Below, piece after piece: positions 19,238 to 27,518 of a stretch of 64,000 nt of DNA. Under the pieces are notes generated by a model that saw nothing but the letters and a program-made list of their open reading frames with translations, did no database searches and had not been told where the DNA came from. Each line of letters starts with the position of its first letter. Position 1 is the stretch's first letter. The stretch covers positions 1 to 64,000 of the forward strand of contig NZ_JAKXMK010000003.1 in NCBI RefSeq assembly GCF_022524485.1. The letters run 5' to 3'. This stretch comes from Pseudonocardia alaniniphila (GTDB taxonomy: Bacteria > Actinomycetota > Actinomycetes > Mycobacteriales > Pseudonocardiaceae). Made by a program: the position numbers and the translations under genes.

Positions 19238-20611
19238 ATGTCCGAACCAGCCCGTCGGATGCATCTCGGTCTCACGATCTGGCCCACCGGTTTCCATCCA
19301 GGAGCCTGGCGCCTGCCCGGATCCCGCGATGACGGCAACTCCAACCCGCGCCTGCTGCAACACGCCGCCCGCACGGCCGAGCGCGGTCGTTTCGACTTCT
19401 TCTTCATCGGTGACCGGCTGGTCGGGCTCACCGCCTCCCAGTTCGCGGCACCCAACGAGGTGCTGCGACCCGAGGCGCTGACCCTCGCCGCGAACATCGC
19501 GGGGATCACCGAACACATCGGGCTGATCACCACGGTCAACACCACCTACTCCGACCCGTACAACGTCGCCCGGGCGGCGGCCACGATCGACCACCTCAGC
19601 GGCGGGCGCGTGGGCCTCAACATCGTCACCGGCAAGAACGTCGAGGCGGCGCGCAACTTCGGTCGTGAGCAGCACTGGGACAACGAGCACCGCTACGACT
19701 GGGCCACCGAGTACATCCAGGTCCTGCAACTGCTCTGGGACAGCTGGGAGGACGACGCTCGCGTCGCCGACCAGGTGACCGGCCAGTTCGTCGACCCGGA
19801 CCGCGTGCACCACATCGACTTCGAGGGGAAGTTCTTCTCGGTGCGCGGGCCGCTGAACGTCGAGCGGCCGGTCCAGGGGCAGATCCCGATCATCAACGCA
19901 GGGGCCTCCGAACGCTCCCGCGACCTCGGTGCGCAGTACTCCGACCTGCGGTTCACCAACTCCTCGACCCTCGGTCTCGACGGGGCGCGGGAGTACTACG
20001 CCGACCTCAAGAACCGGCTTCCGCACTACGGGCGCTCGGCGTCCGACCAACTCGTCGTGCCAGGCATGGCGGTGTACGTCGAGGAGTCGCAGCGGGCGGC
20101 GCACGAGGCCTACGCGACCCTGCAGGGACTGCTCGAAACCAGCCCGGTGCACCGGGCGCGGCTCTCCGAAGCGCTCGGCGTCGCCGTCGTCGACGCGGCG
20201 CCGGACGCCCCCCTCGCCGAGGTGGCCGACCTCGCGCAGCTGTCGGAGGACGGGCGCCGGATCACCGACTCCGCCCGCGAGCTCTACGGACGCGAGCGCG
20301 TGACCGTTGCCGAGGTCAACGCCTCCTTCATCCGCGGCGGGATGTTCAAGGAGGTCGTCGGGTCGCCCTCCCGGGTGGCCGACGTGCTCGAGGAGTGGTT
20401 CTCCACGGGCGCCGCGGACGGATTCATGATCTTCCCGCCGACCGTGCCGCACGGGGTGGAGGCGTTCGTCGACCTCGTCGTCCCCGAGTTGCAGCGCCGT
20501 GGCCTGCACCACCGCGAGTACGCCGGGACGACCCTGCGCGAGCACTTCGGCCTTCCCCGACCACTCAGCCGGTTCGCCACAGCCGCGGCAACGGTGGGGA
20601 GCGGGCGATGA
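19238..20611 (+). CDS. FMN-dependent organosulfur-type monooxygenase (LLM class, NtaA/SnaA/DszA group)
   Basis: 457 residues. This is a bacterial-luciferase-like flavin monooxygenase: LGLTIWPTGFHPGAWRLP, FDFFFIGDRL, GLITTVNTTYSDPYNVAR, then the SGGRVGLNIVTG and AARNFG segments characteristic of the NtaA/SnaA/SoxA(DszA) group, which oxidises large substrates including sulfones, with reduced FMN supplied by a separate reductase. No flavin reductase is encoded nearby. The group plus the sulfonate-type transporter downstream suggests release of sulfite from an imported organosulfur compound. It is the first structural gene behind the Cys leader and overlaps the rhodanese gene by ATGA. Confidence 0.88.
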   Translation: MSEPARRMHLGLTIWPTGFHPGAWRLPGSRDDGNSNPRLLQHAARTAERGRFDFFFIGDRLVGLTASQFAAPNEVLRPEALTLAANIAGITEHIGLITTVNTTYSDPYNVARAAATIDHLSGGRVGLNIVTGKNVEAARNFGREQHWDNEHRYDWATEYIQVLQLLWDSWEDDARVADQVTGQFVDPDRVHHIDFEGKFFSVRGPLNVERPVQGQIPIINAGASERSRDLGAQYSDLRFTNSSTLGLDGAREYYADLKNRLPHYGRSASDQLVVPGMAVYVEESQRAAHEAYATLQGLLETSPVHRARLSEALGVAVVDAAPDAPLAEVADLAQLSEDGRRITDSARELYGRERVTVAEVNASFIRGGMFKEVVGSPSRVADVLEEWFSTGAADGFMIFPPTVPHGVEAFVDLVVPELQRRGLHHREYAGTTLREHFGLPRPLSRFATAAATVGSGR

Positions 20612-21453
20612 CCGCACCCACGGTTCCGGTCTTCGTCGGCGTCGCGGAGCTCGACAAGTGGCTGCACGACAGCCCGGAGCAGATCCGCCTGCTGGAGATC
20701 CGCTACGACCAGAAGGGAACCGGAGGGGACCACGGCAGCGCAGGGCACCTGCCCGGAGCGGTGATCGTGGACCTCCCCACCGAGCTGTCCCGCACCGACG
20801 CGGCCCCGGCCGACGGGCGACGGCCCCTGCCGCACCCCGCCGACCTGCAGCGATCCGCCCGGCGGTGGGGCCTGCGCACGGACTCCACCGTGGTCGTCTA
20901 CGACACGAGATCCGGGCTGTCCGCCGCGCGGGCCTGGTGGGTGCTGCGATGGGCGGGGCTGTCACGGGTGAGCATCCTCGATGGAGGGTTGCAGGCCTGG
21001 AGCGCGGCAGGCCACCCGCTCGATACCGACGAGCCGGACGTCGCGCCGGGCGACGTGGAACTCGGCTCGGGCGGCATGCCCGAACTCGACGCCGACGCGG
21101 CCGCGGCCCTCGCCGAGCGTGGCCTGCTCGTCGACGCCCGGGACGCGGCCGCGTACCGCGACGGGCACATCCCCGGCGCCCGCAACGTCCCGTCGCAGGG
21201 TGTGCTGGGTGCCGACGGGACTCTCGGCGACCGCGACGAGGTGCGCGCGCACTACGGGGTCACCACCGCGAATGCGCCCGTTCCCGGGCTCTCCTGCGGC
21301 GGCGGCGTGGCAGGTGCCTTCGCCGTGGCCGCCCTCGCCCACACCGGGGTGACCGCGCCCCTCTACGTCGGGTCGTTCTCGGCGTGGAGCGCCGACCCCG
21401 AACGGCCGGTCGCCACGGGAGCCGAGCCGGGAACCGCCGGGGAATCCCGGTGA
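20608..21453 (+). CDS. Rhodanese-type sulfurtransferase (thiosulfate/3-mercaptopyruvate)
   Basis: 281 residues, two tandem rhodanese folds. The first lacks a cysteine loop and is structural, with VVVYDTRSGLSAARAWWVLRWAG. The second ends in the active loop CGGGVAG with catalytic Cys230; LLVDARDAAAYRDGHIPGARNVP is its CDC25-like segment. The loop CGGGV is closer to 3-mercaptopyruvate sulfurtransferases (CGxGV) than to the basic CRKGV loop of classical thiosulfate sulfurtransferase. ATG overlaps the upstream stop (ATGA), and its stop overlaps the permease start (GTGA), so translation is coupled. It may mobilise sulfane sulfur from the organosulfur substrate. Confidence 0.9.
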   Translation: MTAPTVPVFVGVAELDKWLHDSPEQIRLLEIRYDQKGTGGDHGSAGHLPGAVIVDLPTELSRTDAAPADGRRPLPHPADLQRSARRWGLRTDSTVVVYDTRSGLSAARAWWVLRWAGLSRVSILDGGLQAWSAAGHPLDTDEPDVAPGDVELGSGGMPELDADAAAALAERGLLVDARDAAAYRDGHIPGARNVPSQGVLGADGTLGDRDEVRAHYGVTTANAPVPGLSCGGGVAGAFAVAALAHTGVTAPLYVGSFSAWSADPERPVATGAEPGTAGESR

Positions 21454-22319
21454 CGGAGAGCCTGTCGCTCTCGCGCGAGGGCCGGGCCGGGCGCGTGCCC
21501 GGCGACGAGGACGCCCGGCGTCCCTCCGATGCCGGGAGCGCACTGCTGGAGCAGGACCGCCGCGAGGCCATCCGCTTCCGGCGGGCCGTCCTGATCGGCC
21601 GCGTGGCCGTGGCGGTCGTCGTGCTCGGCGCCTGGCAGCTCGCCTCCGGCAGGCTCGTGTCGGAGTTCTTCGTCTCCTCCCCCAGCGACATCGTCGTCAG
21701 GCTGGTGCAGCTCGTCGCCACCGGGGAGCTGTGGCCGCACCTGACGCAGACGCTCGTCGAGGTGGGAGCCGGGCTCCTCATCGGTGTGCCGCTCGGGATC
21801 GCCCTCGGTGTGGCGCTCGGGACGTCACAGCTGCTCAGCGGATGGCTGCTCCCCTACGTGATGGCCCTCTACAGCCTGCCCCGGGTGGCGCTGGCGCCGC
21901 TGTTCATCGTCTGGTTCGGGATCGGGCTGCTCTCGAAGATCACCATGGTCGTGACGATGGTGATCTTCGTCATCTTCTACAACGTCTACCAGGGCGTTCG
22001 CGACATCGAGCAGGACCTGCTCGACGTGGCCCGCTCGTTCCGGGCGAGCCGCCTGCAGACCCTGCGCTGGATCGTGCTGCCGTCGCTGACCCCCTGGCTG
22101 GTCACCGCCCTGCGGCTGTCGATCGGCATCGCCCTCATCGGCGCGGTGATCGCCGAACTGATCGCCGCGAGCTCCGGCCTCGGCTACTACATCAAGCTCT
22201 CGTCCAACCTGCTCGACGTCACCGGCGTCTTCGCCGGTCTCGCCGTCATCACCGCCGTGGCGATCGTCCTCGACCAGGTACTGGGGCACGTTGAGCGCCG
22301 GGTCGTGCGGCACCACTGA
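21450..22319 (+). CDS. ssuC: SsuC/TauC-type ABC transporter permease
   Basis: 289 residues from a GTG overlapping the sulfurtransferase stop. After a long hydrophilic N-terminus (about 45 residues), six membrane helices carry the binding-protein-dependent permease domain. The loop with the EAA-like motif reads DLLDVARSFRASRLQTLRWI, where it contacts the ATPase. The family moves sulfonates, taurine, nitrate or pyrimidine precursors; the neighbours favour an organosulfur substrate. It forms a complete transporter with the following binding protein and ATPase. Confidence 0.9.
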   Translation: MTESLSLSREGRAGRVPGDEDARRPSDAGSALLEQDRREAIRFRRAVLIGRVAVAVVVLGAWQLASGRLVSEFFVSSPSDIVVRLVQLVATGELWPHLTQTLVEVGAGLLIGVPLGIALGVALGTSQLLSGWLLPYVMALYSLPRVALAPLFIVWFGIGLLSKITMVVTMVIFVIFYNVYQGVRDIEQDLLDVARSFRASRLQTLRWIVLPSLTPWLVTALRLSIGIALIGAVIAELIAASSGLGYYIKLSSNLLDVTGVFAGLAVITAVAIVLDQVLGHVERRVVRHH

Positions 22320-22355
22320 GAACGTCTGCACCGGAGAAACGAGGACCTCGACCCC

Positions 22356-23321
22356 ATGTCCCTTCCTCTACGCGCGCCACGGCGGTGGGCCGCCGCCCTG
22401 GTGCTGGCCGCGCTGCTCGCCGCCGGCTGCTCCTCCGAACCCGGCCCGCCGACGATCCGTGTCGGCCTCGTCTGCGGCGGTGTGGGCCTCGCCGCGCTCA
22501 CGATCGACTCCGGCGGGCTCCCCGCCGGCCTGAACGCACAGAAGGTGTGCTTCGACAGCGGCTCCGACGCCGTGCAGGCACTGGTGGGCGGCAGCATCGA
22601 CGCCTTCGTCGGCGCGGGCGAGCACGTGATCGACAACCGAGCCAAGGGTCTCGACGTCAAGGGCTACGCGGTCATCAGCGAAGCCCCGCCCTACTCCCTG
22701 GTGAGCGCCGCAGGCTCCGGCGTGCACACCGTGGGAGACCTCGCCGGCAAATCCGTGGCCGTCACCGCGCCGGGCAGCCTGTCGGACACCGAGCTCCAGA
22801 AGGCGACGGCCGAGGCGAACGTGCCGTACTCGGGCCTGCGTGTGGTGGGCGCGGGCACCGGCGCCACCATGCAGGCCGCGATCGAGAAGGGCGGCGCCGC
22901 GGCGGGGATGGTCAGTGACCCGTTGCTCACCACGATGCTGCAGTCCGGCGCCTTCACCCTCACCTGGAAGCCGGACTTCCGTTACATCGCGCTGGTCGTC
23001 ATCGCGAAGCCGGACTGGGTGAACGACAACAAGCCCGCGATGCAGGCGTTCCTGCAGGCCCTGCGCGCCACGCAGGACCGGGCGAACGCCGACGTCGCGA
23101 GTGTGCTCACCGCCGCCAAGCAGCAGGCTCCGACGCTGGACCCGGCCACGCTGCGCACCGTGGTGACGGCGACGATGGCCCAGGCCCCACCGAAACTGAC
23201 GATCGACGAGGGCCCCTACCGGGACACCACCCAGGTGCTCACGCAGGTCGGGCAGGTCCAGCCGGCCAAGGTCCCGTCGTTCACCGACTCGTTCGACTTC
23301 AGCCTGCTGGGGACGTCATGA
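22356..23321 (+). CDS. ssuA: SsuA/TauA-like substrate-binding lipoprotein
   Basis: 321 residues. A lipoprotein signal ends in LLAAGC (Cys about 28), so it is anchored outside the membrane. The body is an NMT1/THI5-like type 2 periplasmic-binding fold: GGSIDAFVGAGEHVIDN, YSLVSAAGSGVHTVGDLAGKSVAV and GMVSDPLLTTMLQSG are the hinge and ligand-pocket segments. The family binds sulfonates, sulfate esters, taurine or thiamine precursors. It starts 36 bases after the permease and its stop overlaps a 13-codon mini-ORF leading into the ATPase gene. Confidence 0.87.
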   Translation: MSLPLRAPRRWAAALVLAALLAAGCSSEPGPPTIRVGLVCGGVGLAALTIDSGGLPAGLNAQKVCFDSGSDAVQALVGGSIDAFVGAGEHVIDNRAKGLDVKGYAVISEAPPYSLVSAAGSGVHTVGDLAGKSVAVTAPGSLSDTELQKATAEANVPYSGLRVVGAGTGATMQAAIEKGGAAAGMVSDPLLTTMLQSGAFTLTWKPDFRYIALVVIAKPDWVNDNKPAMQAFLQALRATQDRANADVASVLTAAKQQAPTLDPATLRTVVTATMAQAPPKLTIDEGPYRDTTQVLTQVGQVQPAKVPSFTDSFDFSLLGTS

Positions 23322-23359
23322 CCGCCGACGTGCTCCTTCCCGCGGAGGCGGCGTCGTGA
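23318..23359 (+). CDS. 13-codon mini-ORF coupling SsuA to SsuB
   Basis: ATG overlaps the binding-protein stop as ATGA, and after MTADVLLPAEAAS its TGA overlaps the ATPase GTG as GTGA. It contains the ribosome site of the ATPase (GGAGG). A terminating ribosome can therefore reinitiate twice without leaving the message. The peptide itself is probably not functional. A similar arrangement occurs in the ABC operon at 61535-61627. Confidence 0.5.
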   Translation: MTADVLLPAEAAS

Positions 23360-24129
23360 CCGCGAAGGTGGCGGTGCGCGATCTCCGGGTCGCCTATCGC
23401 ACGCAGAAGGGGCGCCACCTCGCGCTCGACGGGGCCGACCTCCGCATCGGCCATGGGGAGTTCGTGGCGCTCGTCGGGCCCAGCGGCTGTGGCAAGTCGA
23501 CGTTGCTCAAGGTCGTCGCCGGGCTGGTCGAGCGCTCCGGCGGCGAGGCGCTGATCGACGGCCGGCCGATCGACGGCACCCCCGCCGGAGTCGGGATGCT
23601 CTTCCAGAATGACGCCCTGCTCCCCTGGCGCACCGTGCACGAGAACGTCCGTCTCCCGCTTCAGGTGGCCGGAGGGGACCGCGCGGAGCAGGACGCCCGG
23701 ATCACCGAACTGCTCGCCACGGTCGGGCTCGACGGGTTCGCGGGCTACCTGCCGCGCCAGCTCTCCGGGGGCATGCGCAAGCGCGTGGCGCTCGCGCGCA
23801 CCCTCGCCTCCGACCCGGACCTCTTCCTGATGGACGAGCCCTTCGGTCCGCTCGACGCGCTCACCCGGCGTCGGATCGGGGCGGAGTTCCTGTCGCTCTG
23901 GGAGACCCTCGGGACGAGCGTGCTTTTCGTGACGCACGACGTCGACGAGGCCATCACGCTGGCCGACCGCGTGGTGGTGATGAGCGCGGCGCCCGGGCGC
24001 GTGCTCGACGAGTTCCCGGTGGCCCTCGACCGGCCCCGCGACGTGCGGGAGCTGCGCTTCACCCCCGCCTTTCGCGACCTGCACGACGCGATCTCCGACG
24101 CGCTGGTTGCGCAGGCGCATGTGCCCTGA
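23356..24129 (+). CDS. ssuB: SsuB/TauB-type ABC transporter ATPase
   Basis: 257 residues from GTG. Walker A GPSGCGKST (41-49), Q-loop in MLFQNDALLPW, signature LSGGMRKRV (137-145), Walker B LFLMDEP (157-163) and the switch His in VLFVTHDVDEA are intact. The LLPW after the Q-loop is typical of the nitrate/sulfonate/taurine importer subfamily. It energises the permease encoded just upstream and is the last gene of the sulfur operon; the convergent P450 gene begins 18 bases beyond its stop. Confidence 0.92.
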   Translation: MTAKVAVRDLRVAYRTQKGRHLALDGADLRIGHGEFVALVGPSGCGKSTLLKVVAGLVERSGGEALIDGRPIDGTPAGVGMLFQNDALLPWRTVHENVRLPLQVAGGDRAEQDARITELLATVGLDGFAGYLPRQLSGGMRKRVALARTLASDPDLFLMDEPFGPLDALTRRRIGAEFLSLWETLGTSVLFVTHDVDEAITLADRVVVMSAAPGRVLDEFPVALDRPRDVRELRFTPAFRDLHDAISDALVAQAHVP

Positions 24130-24147
24130 CGCCGGCCGCGCACGGCG

Positions 24148-25362
24148 TCACCAGGTGACGGGCAGCTCCGACACCCCACCGGTGATGCGGTCGGTGCGCA
24201 CCACCAGGTCGTCCACTCCCACGGCGAGGCGCAGGCCGGGGAACCGGCGGAACAGGGCGGAGAAGACGGCCGTGAGCTCCGTGCGCGCGAGGCTCGCGCC
24301 GATGCAGAAGTGCGCGCCGTGGCCGAACGACAGGTGCGGGTTGGGGCTGCGGCTCGGGTCGAACTCGGTGGCGTCGGCGAACGCCGAGGGGTCGCGGTTC
24401 GCCGCGGCGGTGGAGAGCATCACCGCGTCGCCGCGGGCGATCGTGACGCCGCCGATCTCGATGTCCTCGTGGGCGTAGCGGAGCAGGCCGAGGCTCCCGG
24501 GCGCCGAGAGCCGCAGGATCTCCTCGACCGTGCGCTGCACCTGGCCGTCGGGGTCGGCGACGAAGGCATCACGCCGGTCGAGGTCGACCAGCAGCATGAG
24601 CACGCCCATGTCGATGCGGCCCACGGTGGTCTCGTGCCCGGCGAACAGCAGCCCCGCGGCCAGGCGGGCCAGCATCGCGTCGGTGAACCGGGGGTCGGCC
24701 TCCTGGGCCCGCACCAGGTCGGACACGACGTCCTCCTGGGGATCCGCGCGCTTGGCCGCGGCCAGCCCGCCCATGTACCGCTCGAACTCCACCATGGCCT
24801 CGGCCGCGTCGCCGCCGGTACCCATCCGCCCGACCCGGTCGGACAGCCCGTGGAAGTACTCCCGATCGCCGAACGGCACACCGAGCAGCTCGCAGATCAC
24901 CAGCACCGGGAGCGGGAAGGCCAGCGTGGCGTGCAGGTCGACGGGCGCCTCCGGGTCGCGGGCCTTCGCCGCCTCCATCGCGTCGAGGCACCCGTCGACG
25001 AGCTCCCGCACGTGGTCGCCGAGCAGGCGCATCCGCTTGGCGGAGAACGCCGGGACGAGCATCGCCCGCATCCTGGCGTGGTCGGTCTGCTCGGTCTCGT
25101 AGTCACCGGAGGGGCCGTTGAGGATGGCGGCGTCGGACACCGTGGCGGCTTCTGCCGGGTTCGGGTGCGAGCGGCCCAGCCGGGAATCGCCGAAGAGCGC
25201 GCGCACCTCCTCGTACCGGGTGACCAGCCAGGCGGGATCTCCCGCGGGCGTCCGCACCGGGGTGATCGGCGCCTCGGCCCGCAGCACCGCGAGGAGCGGC
25301 GCGACCTCGAGCACGTTGGGGCGGTCGAAAGGGAGCTGCGGCGCTGGGGCGGTGGTGGTCAT
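24148..25362 (-). CDS. Cytochrome P450
   Basis: 404 residues. All P450 marks are present: I-helix AGHETT (241-246), ExxR at 281-284 (EILR), and the heme loop [15 protein letters not shown] with ligand Cys353. Soluble actinobacterial class (CYP105/107-like in general form), needing an external ferredoxin and reductase, neither of which is encoded in the window. Its ATG overlaps the stop of a PadR regulator (ATGA), so the two form an operon and the regulator probably controls this enzyme. No biosynthetic cluster surrounds it, which favours catabolism or detoxification over a secondary metabolite pathway. Confidence 0.93.
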   Translation of the reverse strand: MTTTAPAPQLPFDRPNVLEVAPLLAVLRAEAPITPVRTPAGDPAWLVTRYEEVRALFGDSRLGRSHPNPAEAATVSDAAILNGPSGDYETEQTDHARMRAMLVPAFSAKRMRLLGDHVRELVDGCLDAMEAAKARDPEAPVDLHATLAFPLPVLVICELLGVPFGDREYFHGLSDRVGRMGTGGDAAEAMVEFERYMGGLAAAKRADPQEDVVSDLVRAQEADPRFTDAMLARLAAGLLFAGHETTVGRIDMGVLMLLVDLDRRDAFVADPDGQVQRTVEEILRLSAPGSLGLLRYAHEDIEIGGVTIARGDAVMLSTAAANRDPSAFADATEFDPSRSPNPHLSFGHGAHFCIGASLARTELTAVFSALFRRFPGLRLAVGVDDLVVRTDRITGGVSELPVTW

Positions 25363-25928
25363 CGGGCGTCCTCCTCGGATGGCGGGGGCGAGCAGGCAGG
25401 TGGGGCGGTCGGCGCGGTGACGGCGCTGCCACGCACGGTGGCGATCCAGTGCGCCTCGGCATGAGAGCGGCGCAGGAGCTCGTCGAGCACGAGCAGACCC
25501 CAGCGGTTGCGCGACGCGTCTGCGGCGGACCGGGCCAGGGCCTGGATGCGGGCCCGGCGTGCGGTGATCGCGCGCTCCCGGGCGTCGAGCACGCCGAACC
25601 GCTCGGCAGGGGTGAGCCGCTCGAAATGGCCGACGCGGGACAGGAACTCCGCCTCGTCGGCCGCGAGTTCGTCGGGGAGCTCGGCCAGCATGTCGTGCAG
25701 CAGTTCCCGGCCCACGTCGGTGATCGCGTAGACATGCCGCGCCGGAGCGCCCTGGCTCTCCACGGCGGTCCGCGTCACCGCCCCGGCGTCGTAGAAGCGG
25801 CGCAGTGCTGGATACAGGGAGTTGTTCGACAGTGCGTAGCCGCTGTTCTGCTCGACCCGCCGGCGCAGCTCATAGCCGTGGGCGGGCTGCGCGGTGAGGT
25901 TCGCGAGCAGCAACAGGTCGACCCACAC
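25359..25928 (-). CDS. PadR family transcriptional regulator
   Basis: 189 residues from GTG. The winged helix of the PadR family occupies the first 85 residues ([48 protein letters not shown]), followed by a C-terminal helical dimerisation part as in subfamily 2. No ribosome site is visible before the GTG, and the upstream DNA is AT-rich, so the transcript may be leaderless. The stop overlaps the P450 start. PadR proteins usually repress their own operon and respond to phenolics or other small toxic compounds. Confidence 0.88.
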   Translation of the reverse strand: MWVDLLLLANLTAQPAHGYELRRRVEQNSGYALSNNSLYPALRRFYDAGAVTRTAVESQGAPARHVYAITDVGRELLHDMLAELPDELAADEAEFLSRVGHFERLTPAERFGVLDARERAITARRARIQALARSAADASRNRWGLLVLDELLRRSHAEAHWIATVRGSAVTAPTAPPACSPPPSEEDAR

Positions 25929-26062
25929 CTATGTCACGTTAACTTATTTGATAGCCCACGCCTACCGCGGCAAACCGGGCGAATCGGGCTATATGGGAGA
26001 ATATCCGCAGTTGGGTGGCGTTCCGCGGAGAGGAATGGCAAGGGCTTTAGCCACACCAGGGG

Positions 26063-26092
26063 TTAAACTCTTTCAGGCACACTTCTTATAAT
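26063..26092 (+). promoter_or_regulatory. Candidate promoter of the TetR gene
   Basis: A perfect TATAAT (26087-26092) is preceded, 18 bases away, by TTAAAC (26063-26068). The gap between the PadR and TetR genes is the most AT-rich part of the area. Transcription would start near 26098, only about 12 bases before the ATG, with the ribosome site CGGAGG in between. Divergent transcription towards the PadR gene probably originates in the same gap. Confidence 0.5.
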
Positions 26093-26109
26093 TTACTGCC
26101 GGAGGACTC

Positions 26110-26814
26110 ATGACCGTCGACAGTCGGTCCGAGAAAACCCGGCCGGACCGGGCCGCCGCCACCCGCGATCGCATCCTCGACGCCGCGGAACGACTCTTCG
26201 CCGAGCGTGGAGTGCTGGCGGTGTCGAACCGGCAGATCGGCGAAGCGGCGGGTCAGGGGAACAACTCCGTGGTCGGTTACCACTTCGGCGGCCGGTCCGA
26301 GCTGGTACTCGCCATCCTGCGGCGACACGCGGTGGCCGTGGAGCGGTTGCGTACGGATCTACTCACCCGCGTCGGCCCCGGATCCGCTCTGCACGACTGG
26401 GTCGGGTGCATCGTCCGGCCGCTCCCCGCCCATCTGGCAGAGCTGGGTGACCAGAGCTGGCATGCACGGTTCCTCGCCCAGGCGTCCAACGAGCCCACCT
26501 TGCGTGCGGTGATCCGGGCCGACGCCAAGGCGTCACTCAGCCTGAGACAGGCGCGGGAAGGGATGTTCCGGCTGCTCCCCGCCTTGCCGGCCGAGGTCCG
26601 CGCCGAGCGCGGCGAGATGAGCCGCCTGGTCGTCGTGCACATGTGTGCCGAATACGAACGGGCGCTGCAGAACGGCGCCGCGTCCCCGAACCGCACCTGG
26701 GAGATGGCCGCGGCCCGCCTCGTCGACGCCGTCGTCGGGCTCTGGCTGGCGCCCGTGACGCCTGCCGTGCTCGATCCCGACGCCGCTCACCGGTACCGGC
26801 AGCTGAGCGGGTGA
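26110..26814 (+). CDS. TetR family transcriptional regulator
   Basis: 234 residues. The N-terminal helix-turn-helix is clear: TRDRILDAAERLFAERGVLAVSNRQIGEAAGQGNNSVVGYHFGGRSELVLA, with the recognition helix around residues 48-65. The C-terminal ligand domain (TetR_C-like, about 80-225) resembles the actinobacterial type with a QNGA..NRTWEMAAARLVDAVVGLW helix. It is divergent from the PadR/P450 pair and could control it, or act elsewhere; no dedicated target is adjacent on the same strand. Confidence 0.9.
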   Translation: MTVDSRSEKTRPDRAAATRDRILDAAERLFAERGVLAVSNRQIGEAAGQGNNSVVGYHFGGRSELVLAILRRHAVAVERLRTDLLTRVGPGSALHDWVGCIVRPLPAHLAELGDQSWHARFLAQASNEPTLRAVIRADAKASLSLRQAREGMFRLLPALPAEVRAERGEMSRLVVVHMCAEYERALQNGAASPNRTWEMAAARLVDAVVGLWLAPVTPAVLDPDAAHRYRQLSG

Positions 26815-26997
26815 AACGCAGCATCCACACCTCGACCACGCCGTCGAGGGGTGGGAGCGTGTCCTGTGGCGCCCGTGGAGGTGCCGGTTCCTTGAGCGAC
26901 CCGCGGGGAAACCCTCACGCCTTCATGGGATGTGTCAGCCCCGGGCAGCCTGGACTCTGCTCTCGTTCGCCTCATCAAGCTACGAACGGTGATCCCG

Positions 26998-27474
26998 ATG
27001 TGCCACCACAGCCTTGACGTGCTCCTCTTCGTCTTCCACGACGCTCGTCGCGCCGCCTCGGTACTGAGGCGAGCCCGCCGACTGCCCGAGATGCGCCACG
27101 TCGCGGTTGTCGCCCGCTCCGCGGACGGGGAGATCCGTGTCGAGGATCGAAGAGCGACGGGCGCGCGCCAGGAAGTGCTGACCCGGGTCATCGATGCGCT
27201 CAGCCGGCCGCTGCGTGACCTCGTGCCCTTCGGGAGCGACGGCGCCACGGCGGGACCGCCGATGACACTGCCCGACACCGGTCCCGGGCTCGCCGCGTTC
27301 GCCCGCCTCATCCAGCCCGGCCAGCCCGTGCTGCTCGTCGCGAGCTGCGCCGGCCTCGACAAGACCATGGACGAGGTCGCCCAGTATCTCGGAGCGGCGC
27401 TCTACCGGGTGCCGGCCGGGATGCTTCCCGGCTCCCGGTCCTACCGCATCCCGACGACCCCCTGGATGGCCTGA
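26998..27474 (+). CDS. DUF1269-like small protein
   Basis: 158 residues from ATG 26998; a longer frame to 26932 is less protein-like. LDVLLFVFHDARRAASVLRRARRL followed by VAVVARSADGEIRVEDRRATGARQ is the pattern of DUF1269 proteins, which contain a ferredoxin-like alpha/beta fold. The Gly-rich central hydrophobic pair of that family is missing, so this looks like a soluble variant. Function unknown. The next gene on the strand begins 44 bases after its stop and may be co-transcribed. Confidence 0.6.
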   Translation: MCHHSLDVLLFVFHDARRAASVLRRARRLPEMRHVAVVARSADGEIRVEDRRATGARQEVLTRVIDALSRPLRDLVPFGSDGATAGPPMTLPDTGPGLAAFARLIQPGQPVLLVASCAGLDKTMDEVAQYLGAALYRVPAGMLPGSRSYRIPTTPWMA

Positions 27475-27518
27475 CCACAGGTGACGCCGGCCGCACCGCC
27501 GGCGGATCGGAGAGCGAG

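Noticed and set aside
18923..20965. Long minus-strand open frame (about 680 codons) opposite the monooxygenase and sulfurtransferase genes
   Set aside because: It is antisense to well-identified genes and Arg/Gly/Pro/Asp-rich without any family motif; high-GC DNA commonly has such frames.
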